DNA of 64,000 bases from Sipunculus nudus (taxonomy: Eukaryota > Annelida > Sipuncula > Golfingiida > Sipunculidae): NCBI GenBank assembly GCA_026874595.1, contig CM049306.1:55923519-55987518 (forward strand). Reading direction: 5' to 3'. Position 1 is the stretch's first letter, and each line of letters opens with the position of its first letter. Under the pieces are notes generated by a model that saw only the letters and a list, made by a program, of their open reading frames with translations, did no database searches and had not been told where the DNA came from. The position numbers were made by a program, and so were the translations under genes. This document shows, piece after piece, positions 56,071 through 64,000 of this stretch.

Positions 56071-56423
56071 GCCTCTTGTATGGTAGGATTTAAGCCATGC
56101 TCACAGCTTTGTTCCGGACATTCCTCCAACGTGTGAAAGCGTCTGTGAGGGTCAGTATCAAATAAGGTTATATTATTTTATACCAATGACCAACTATTTA
56201 CATTTTACTCAATTGGAAAACTGTTTTATCACTTAAACCATCCACACTATCTCACACACACACAACTAAACATACGCACACCATTGAACCAACTGAACCA
56301 ATTGAAAGTCTAGATGAACCAGAATATTCCTGCTAAAGTTGAATGACAAAATCAATCAGCAAGGGCTCTCTTTAAAAAGGAGTAGTCTTCTTTTAAATAA
56401 ATAAAAAAAGGTAAATAATGTGA

Positions 56424-56481
56424 CAATTCCCCATTTTTTATCACAGACTGAATAGAGATTGGCTTCGCATACTACGTTTGA

Positions 56482-56540
<59 letters not shown>

Positions 56541-57240
56541 TTCAAAAGTCGGAAACATACATCAGCCCTGCCAAAGGTGATTACCGAAAAAAAGAGTATA
56601 AGTGCTCTGGTAAAAAAATAAAGTAGCGTTCTTGGAAATAAAGTGTGAAAACAAAAAAAAATTTGCGGCAATTCCCCATTTTTTCAAAACAAACTGATAA
56701 AAGATGTGCTTTGCATACTAAGTATGTGTATATATATCGCTCAAAAGTCAAGAAACATACACTGCACAACCCCCTGTATGAAGATAAGGGCTTTTTCCAC
56801 ACATTGTGACACATGATGGACATTTGCATACACAAAAATTGCCAAGTGTCCAATTCTTATTCTGAATTTTTAAAGCAGGACAGACATAGATACATCATTT
56901 TTTCACGGAAAGTAGAGAAAAAAAGTGCAGCTAAAAATAATGAAAAAAGAGTAATCAGCGTCATTTTCAGTATATCCTCAAAAATGGAGCGACTCTTTTG
57001 AAAAAGTGATTTGCAGGCCTGATAGAAGGTGCACATCCCATTAATTTGCACAAGATTTATGCGCATGTTGTCCCACATGCTGGACATTGCACACACGAAA
57101 ATTGTGAAGTGTCTCATTCTTGTTCTAACCCAACTGTAATAGCAGGAGAGAAATAGTGTATATAGAATTTTTTATACTGAAAAAAGGAGAAAAGTGCTTC
57201 TAAAAAGTTAAGAAAAGAGTAATAAGCGTCATTTTCCTGC
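56424..57240 (+). repeat. Two pairs of diverged direct duplications
   Basis: A caattccccatttttt to ctaagtatg-like block occurs at about 56424-56490 and 56668-56738. A larger block from a tggacatt-gca-acac landmark to gagtaatcagcgtcattttc occurs at about 56815-56976 and 57078-57238. Open frames here are on both strands and unrecognised. Confidence 0.65.
56483..56537. repeat. (TA)n microsatellite
   Basis: Inside the first duplicated block, where the second copy has only a few TA units, so it expanded after duplication. Confidence 0.95.
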
Positions 57241-58164
57241 TGTATGAATTTCCCTCACACACCTCAAAACCAGAGACGAGACCTGCGTAAACATGTGATC
57301 AGGTCTCGTGGCTCCCAAAGAATACAGATCTTAACATTTTGCTTGTGATGTGACAGATGTTCGGAACTCGATTAAAGGGACAAAGTTCCCTAAATGCATT
57401 TCTAATCTCAGAGTGGATTACGGTCCAGGAAACTTATATATCATGTGCCAATCACCCTTTACCAGAATAGTTACGTTTATTCCGACTTATTCACGCTAAA
57501 TTCCTGTACCACGCTCAAAATACCATAGGTATTGACAACCATAATGCCAAAATTAAATCTGGTAGCCACCTACTGACGTATTAATGGGTCCACTTCTTAT
57601 ATAAATGACACGTGCTCACTACGTACGTGCTAAAAAAAAGGTCTGCGTACTCTGAATTTAGGTTTTTAAGCAAAATAAATCAGGTGGGAGACATACGTTT
57701 GACACGCCGTAGTTTGGTATGATGAAGTATTTTCTCAAACAGTCAATCTTTACAATGGGGCGGATCCTGGAGATTGCGCCAAGACACAGTGACTGATCAT
57801 ATTATGCCGGATGTATTCAGGTTTGAACCAGGCACTGCCAATTAACAAGTGAGATTGCAGCCGCAATATAAAGCAACACGTACCATAATACTCCACAATC
57901 TTACCCATACCAGTTACGCTTACAGCGATATAGAGGACTACATACATGAATGTACACGAAGAATGATTTCACTAAAACATTTGGTCATGTTTTATTATAT
58001 ATAAAACAGTGTTACATCTGACAGTAGACAAAATAATCATAATTACACTCAATCAGACATGATTTCATTCATATTAACGGATTCGGAATAACATCATGAT
58101 AACTGGAATGAGTGAATAAACTGGTCCCTTTTATCTATATTTGCATACTAGAAAATACCATAAT

Positions 58165-58167
<3 letters not shown>

Positions 58168-58231
<64 letters not shown>
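58168..58231. repeat. (TA)n microsatellite
   Basis: A clean TA tract. Confidence 0.95.
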
Positions 58232-58233
<2 letters not shown>

Positions 58234-58625
58234 CAGATTAATTGTACACAAAAACTTAAACATTTCTGTCTTATGATGCAGCGCTAACCTACTCTGTCCA
58301 AACATACCCTTCCCTTCTATAATCCCTAACACACAGCCTTGAATAATTCAGCTTGCCTTGTCATGTGAGACAGGTGTGCTAATACATCAAACCCTGACGA
58401 GCGGGATGGGCAAGTCACATATACCTGTGTTTGTTTAAATTCCAGGTAACAAAATGAATAATTTATCACAACCTGAAGCCATACTGCTTTGCACAACTGA
58501 TCTGGTTTTTTTTTTATCTGACAAGGTTGGGTTTTCACCACAGATACATAACAAACAAGAAATAACATTTGCACAGGGAATATCAACAGTGGAAATATAA
58601 TGTAAATCTATTTGTAAACAATATT

Positions 58626-58626
<1 letters not shown>

Positions 58627-58707
<81 letters not shown>
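58627..58707. repeat. (TA)n microsatellite
   Basis: A TA tract with one TACA interruption near its left end. Confidence 0.95.
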
Positions 58708-58711
<4 letters not shown>

Positions 58712-59146
58712 TGTAACACCTGTTTACACATTTTTACATCTTTATAATACCCATTAAACCTAGCATATGCTCTAAGGTGCACCAGGTCTTATTTCAGAGA
58801 TATTTTAATGGTTTCAAAGCTAGATGTTTTACTTCATCTTTTTTATCCATTTTTGGCTCAGACTTGTACCCAGCTCTATTTTGTCCCATATGATTTAAAC
58901 ACAGGGGAAATTCTTTAAAAAATTCTGATAAAATATCAGTTTCATTGTCACTGACAGGTCAGGACTATACACCAGTGCATCATGAGGGATAAGGGAACAA
59001 GTCTAACCCAGGACCCACTGAGTCCTAAATTTTAATATTTAATGTGCACATTTCTAATCAGCATGTAGCACTGATTTACCATAAAAACCCAAGGTGTGGT
59101 CATTGTTACAACAATCAGACACAGAGTGGACATTATCTTGCATTTT

Positions 59147-59181
59147 CTATGAAGCCTTCTTCAACAGCACCTTGACAATAT
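59147..59181 (-). CDS. Last coding exon of a calmodulin-like EF-hand protein
   Basis: On the minus strand a pyrimidine-rich acceptor ending TTTTGCAG (just above 59181) precedes 35 coding bases. The first two complete the codon left open by the exon at 60007-60132, giving Asp, followed by IVKVLLKKAS and a TAG stop at 59147-59149. The joined reading gives position 12 of an EF-hand loop followed by its exiting helix, which fits a short calmodulin-type C-terminus. The phase match makes a chance coincidence unlikely. Confidence 0.65.
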
Positions 59182-59439
59182 CTGCAAAATAAACAAACCA
59201 AGTCAATAACATTTGATACTGCATGTATTACTAATTGTTACACTTGGAGGTGTTAAAGTGGTGATAAACTTTTGACATGTGATCTGGATTAAACATTGCT
59301 TGTTGCCTCCAAAAATACTTTTTTAAATTATCAAAGACATCCATTTAAGAAGCTATTCTTTTATCTCCTGACAATTAACTTAAGATAAACTCTTGAACCT
59401 TTCATTTAAAATATTTAAGATCAAACAGTGCATAGGAAG

Positions 59440-59820
59440 TTTGTTTTGCTTATACAGCCATGTGTTTATAACATATGGGTGCCTGCCAGAATAAGTCAAA
59501 CACATTCAACTGTGGTAGCAAGTTGGATGAACCTGAATTTTTAAATGGCATTTTTTTAACTGCTGACCTGTCATCTTCCACAGAAATGAATCCATCAACT
59601 TTAAGTAACATGTTTTTTCTGTTTGTCAACATGGATACGTGTACTGTGTTTACTAACATTTTGTATAGATAAACAAGGGTTATACATTTATCACAAAGAA
59701 GATATAATAAGAACCCATCTTAGCTCCAATAACCTACAGTTCATTAATATGTAAGTAAGACAGAAAACACATAAACTTTAAAAATACGGCAGATGAATAG
59801 CTGACTTTAAGAGTTAAATG
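59440..59820 (+). repeat. Dispersed repeat copy inside the EF-hand gene intron
   Basis: Third copy of the 55610-56070 family, with blocks cattcaac, taacatgttttttctgtttgtcaaca, tgtgtttac-aacat and cattaatat in order. It lies wholly within the 825-base intron between the two exons. Confidence 0.6.
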
Positions 59821-60006
59821 ATAGGTCCTACTTGGGAAATAATATTTGCCATAATCCTCTTATTAATATAATAGATAAAAAAAATAATTAAAGAGAAACA
59901 ATTTACTTTATCATAATTTTGCAATTTCCTGGAGTTGTACTGACTCAGCTATTACAGAGTGGTCCATGTGACAATTTACACTTATCTCAGCAGACAAGTG
60001 ACTCAC

Positions 60007-60132
60007 CATCAACGTGGAACTCTCCAATGCCATCTGGGTCCACCTCCCGGATGATCTCATCCAGCTCCTCATCACGAAGGCACTCACCCAGGTGGGTTGT
60101 GGCATGGCGGAGATCGTTCACAGACACCGTAC
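60007..60132 (-). CDS. Internal exon of a calmodulin-like EF-hand protein
   Basis: A 126-base exon between an AG acceptor (TGTCTCAG) and a GTGAGT donor, with phase 1 at both ends. It encodes TVSVNDLRHATTHLGE, CLRDEELDEIIREVD and PDGIGEFHVD. This resembles the second half of EF-hand 3, the linker and most of EF-hand 4 of calmodulin. The last loop has D at positions 1 and 3, I at 5 (not a ligand), G at 6 and F at 8, so calcium binding may be weakened. The protein is a calmodulin-like or light-chain-like sensor of unknown partner. Upstream exons were not found and may lie further right or outside the window. Confidence 0.7.
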
Positions 60133-62980
60133 CTGAGACAGAATCAACGATTGATAATCAATATCCTTTCATCAGACCCTGACAATGCAAGATAAAGGTC
60201 ACAGACAGGTCAAGATTACTGATCTATATGCCTGCTGTGTCAGTTATCCTGCTAGAACAATTGTGTGTACTCAGAAGTTAGTCAGGCTGCAACAGGGACA
60301 CTTGCACTATACTCCAATCCACCACCCCTGTCCAACTGTTTTTTCATGATAAATTTTATAAAATGCTGGAAAGCTAATACCTTTACTTATCTCAAAGGCA
60401 AATCAGACAAATGTGGCAATTATCAGACTACAAAATAATACTCTCCCAAGTATGGATTCCATATGATTTGTTCAGATAGTAATGTGACTGAACAGATCAG
60501 TTGATGTATGGTCTTGCAAACATATCAGTAACAAACTAAGCTGATGATCTTTGATGATTGGAAGATTCATAGAGATAACATCACAGTGGTATTTGTAGGT
60601 CTAAATTTTGTTATGTCACACGTACAGTCCTTTCACATAAATAAACAGGAGTGGCCACTAAAAATAATACCATCTATTTTTGCAGCTCTTTTTGGACAGG
60701 TCAACAATATTCTTCCATCGCATGGTAAATATATTTATTGCATACTTATTTAAATCATCATCAATCGCCACACCACCTTTTTTGATAAAAGCTAATTTGT
60801 GGTGCATACAAAATAAATTTGAAAGAAATATTGCAAAAATTGGTAGACAGGGGTGTTGGAGAAGAGTACAGAAAGCAACTACCTGTCTTAATTTAACTGA
60901 AGTTCTATGCAAGGTTTACCAACATTTCATAAAAATAAAATTCCCTGATTTTGCCTGATTTTTGTGTCGAACTAGATCTTAAACCAAGACTGGTCACTGG
61001 AACATATAATTTACCATTAAAGCCTTTATATAAGGACAAATTGATAGGCCTACCTAATGGGCCAGTATATCATTCTAAAAAGGCATAATTAATTACCTAA
61101 TTAAAATTAATACTCACAAGGACAAGAGGTTATAAGATCCATGCAGTAATGCATGCAATAAAAACAGAGGTGACAATATCCCAGCTTCATGTGGATGCAT
61201 TTATAAGCATAAGATCAGTAATTTGATCAATTTTGAACTTTCCAGGATAATTATTACAATCATTTTTTTTAGTAACACATATTAAAATGCCCTCATGTCC
61301 TATAATGCACTAGATAAAGTTTGAACATGGATTGTGCTAATACACATTTGAACTGCACATCCCTGAATTACCAAATATAAAATAAAATTTATGCATTTAT
61401 GACTTTTACAAAAGTCAATATATATATGTGTTTTGCTATGTTGTGATATACCTGTTTTCAGATAACATTTACAGGTTTAAATAACTCGCATTCCTGCAGC
61501 TTGCTACTTTCACAACTAAGGCCCGAGTCGGAAAAAAAAACAAGTCTCAGTTACAAGAAAAACAGTTAGGTATGGGTTCCCCTTGTATTTTTAAGTGGGC
61601 AGTAATGGTTTTGATAGACAAATTATGATAACATTTTTAGTTAATTGATATAATTCCTTGAATTAATTATGACAATACATGTATTACCAAAAGTTTAGAG
61701 ATCCATGCCTGGGCACATTGAGACCTAGTGAGAGAGTTATAAAATTGTGACTGGCCAATTAATACTGCATTAATGATGAAAATAGATGGTTTCTCTGTGT
61801 TCTATAATATACCCACATGTCAAACATTATGGATATACTGGATACATGCGTTTCATCTTTGGCTATACAGGACTTAGGTAATGAATATTGAATTAAAAAC
61901 ACTTCTTAAAGACTGTTTATCCTAATTATAGCCTATTCAACTCTGACAGGCATCAACAGTATCAATTAATAGATTAACTGCACTTTTTCGGCTGAATGTA
62001 ACCCCTATGCTAGTATAATTATCGAGTGGATGATTTTGGCAGGCTTAATTAGACCTTGCAAAATGGAGTTAGTTTTCTCCACACAAAAAACTTAAAGCCT
62101 AAAACATATAAATATGATACTAATTACACAAACTTCAATGAAAATATGCATGTTTACAAACATATCATAAATATATCCATGTCCTGGTTCTGGACTAAAA
62201 AATTAGCTGGAAATAAGCAGCTAAAGAACTCATGCATTTTTTTACCACACATGACAAGAAAAAATCAAATTTTATGCAATCTAGATGCATCAACTACAAT
62301 AACCCACAAAGGTTCCTATAACAACATTCCTAAAGACAAATGATTTATCCATTGAGTAGCATTATCCTTGGACTTTATCCTTGGTGATCCTTCTCCTTGA
62401 GTCGTCATTGAGACTCTTGTGTGCAGCATGTCCCTCTCCATGAATTAATCATAACTTAAGAAACAGTAGCTCCGTTCTTGAAATAACCCAAATGTAAACA
62501 TATAAATACTATTTAATCTGTCTGTCAGTTTTCAGGCTTTTCGAATAATCCTTATTGATTTATCTACAAGGGAATAAATCCTGATGAGAAGAAACCGATA
62601 TCCATGTGTCATGCCAGGAATAAATATTTCATTCATATGGTGTAACCATAAACACTCAAAGGAAAGAAAGCTATATATATATATTATAGGGCCAGGTGGC
62701 TAAGTCATTCAGCAGTCTGCAACAAAATAAAAATGAGAACAGACAAAGACAGACCAAACGGCACCAGAAAAAATTAAAAACCAACTTGTGAGGCTGGAAA
62801 TGCAGTTCCTACATGACTCTAGAAGATGGAGAGTAACAAATATAGACATATAAATATATGTTGCGTGTATCTTAACTTTGATATACATGATTCAGTGACA
62901 GTCTTAACACTGTACAGAGTCTCAGGATCTCTGACATGCACACATATGGTGATGTGAATAAAAGGTTCTCCAGATGATGG
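60133..62980. other. Probable upstream intron or flank of the EF-hand gene
   Basis: Scanning the minus strand for a phase-1-ending exon with EF-hand features found none. The sequence is AT-rich with ordinary A and T runs and no repeat family I could name. Confidence 0.4.
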
Positions 62981-63290
62981 TTAGGCCAAAAAAAAAGAAG
63001 GTGTGGTTCTCAGGCACTTTTTTTTTAAAAAATCAATGCGAGTGGACAATTTTTGTTTTACCTTTTTTTTGTATGTTTCGATAAAAATTTCATATGATCA
63101 GGGATAAGCATGATAATAACAGAATTATTTTGCTCAGAAACAGGTGAAAGCACCAATAACAAAGGAAATCTTATCAAAATTGTATTATTTTATCTTCTTG
63201 AAAGATGAAAATCAAAATCAAAATTGTTGATGCTGGGGGTTAAAATTGATGTGGTCAGTGCCTGAGAACAATACCTTTTTTTTTGCCTTA
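62981..63290. mobile_element. 310-bp inverted-repeat element (MITE-like)
   Basis: The left end is TTAGGCC, an A run, then GGTTCTCAGGCAC. The right end in reverse is TAAGGC, an A run, then TTGTTCTCAGGCAC. The inverted ends span about 35 bases and the middle is AT-rich without coding capacity. No clear target duplication was found. Confidence 0.6.
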
Positions 63291-64000
63291 CATGAAAACT
63301 TTATTCATCCAATCCTAATCACCTTGGAATGGAACTTCTGTAAGCTAACCCTGAACGGTGAGCATTCCTGGCTGATAAATATTTAATATCAGCAAGGAAA
63401 TGTGGTTTTTAGTTCAACCTTGTGAAAAATATAATATATCCATGCACGGCATGTGATTCAATTTAAATATCCCATCTGTGAATGTACTTTACTTGTACAT
63501 TATATACATATTTTATTACAATCACCATCACTTTAAAAGAACTTGACAGCAGTCACTGAGTACAAATGTGGCTCTGCCTGGATTATGATCAAACACTGGT
63601 GTGTGCCACATAAGCTGTGGAAATATATATAAAAACAATCCCAGAAGTATGAGTGCCAGGGTTGCATTACAGGTCAGCTCCGCATGCCAGAATAAAGGCA
63701 GACCCTAACCCCAGTCAATGCTGACTTGCCCTTCGATGGGATAAGAAAACTACCCCATCTTGTAAAGCTCAAGAATCCTTTAAATAAACACATGTATATC
63801 ATTTGATCCAGATTACCTCCAAAATTTAATTACTGTTTCTTTTGTGTCAACCTAAAACTCAAAATACTTCATCAATATCAATTCATTACTTTTTTTTTCA
63901 CTAAGTTGCTAAATAACAAACCAACACAGTGACCAATGAATCAAAACAATGACATATACCTCCCAGAAGGTTAAGAGGCATAAAACATATGCTGATCCTG
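63291..64000. other. Stretch without a recognised gene
   Basis: AT-rich sequence. A GT-like donor on the minus strand at about 63960 could end an exon running off the window, but its reading frame shows no known motif. Confidence 0.35.

Larger units (their letters stand above)
57241..59146. other. Region downstream of the EF-hand gene
   Basis: No second gene was recognised. It would hold the 3' untranslated part of the minus-strand gene. Two ATTAAA-like polyadenylation signals read on the minus strand at about 59030-59050. Confidence 0.4.

Noticed and set aside
62583-62602. CTGATGAGAAGAAACC, resembling a hammerhead core
   Set aside because: There is no room for stem II between CTGATGA and GAAA, and no stem I or III pairing was found.
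63961-64000. Possible exon end on the minus strand next to a GT-like donor at the window edge
   Set aside because: Joined to the EF-hand exon it would give a hydrophobic stretch where loop residues are expected, so the phase match looks accidental.

Overview
This window is eukaryotic genomic DNA. It is AT-rich and dominated by transposable elements and satellites. No operons, ribosome binding sites or bacterial genes are visible. The repeats (Penelope-like elements, many short terminal-inverted-repeat elements, long (TA)n tracts, minisatellites) and one spliced EF-hand gene end fit a marine invertebrate, most likely a mollusc or other lophotrochozoan. That guess rests on repeat style and not on a database match.

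Layout. 1-7.1 kb: intergenic sequence with simple repeats. 7.1-9.8 kb: an (AAT)n/(ATT)n tract, a 594-bp direct duplication and a 148-149 bp tandem array. 9.8-19.5 kb: mostly featureless, with simple repeats, tRNA-like Pol III box fragments and one short element with a 5-bp target duplication. 19.6-25.5 kb: nested small elements, including two members of a family making 9-bp target duplications, a 1.4-kb foldback element with palindromic arms, a 0.9-kb foldback element and a TA-flanked element. 25.6-30.7 kb: a 22-bp minisatellite, a possible SINE and an inverted pair of repeats, each arm of which can be drawn as a hammerhead ribozyme.

30.7-43.4 kb is the centrepiece. Four full copies of one Penelope-like retroelement (PLE) are arranged as two tandem copies on each strand, head to head. 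Together with partial end copies they form a near-perfect palindrome with arms of about 6.3 kb and a 4-bp spacer. Each full copy carries the same intact 700-codon ORF, with a reverse transcriptase domain followed by a C-terminal GIY-YIG endonuclease. Each pseudo-LTR contains a canonical type I hammerhead ribozyme motif. An older, diverged pseudo-LTR lies just to the right and is split by a third member of the 9-bp-duplication family.

44.5-57.3 kb: a 66-bp tandem repeat, two larger TA-flanked non-autonomous elements, a second copy of the 5-bp-duplication element, a decayed LTR-retrotransposon gag fragment and several dispersed repeats. 57.3-64 kb: (TA)n tracts and the only convincing host gene, the last two coding exons of a calmodulin-like EF-hand protein on the minus strand, plus one more short inverted-repeat element.

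How the parts work together: the PLE protein would reverse-transcribe and insert PLE RNA, and the hammerheads would cut a tandem transcript into monomers. Most other elements here encode no protein and must depend on enzymes supplied from elsewhere. The EF-hand gene is the only sign of host coding function.
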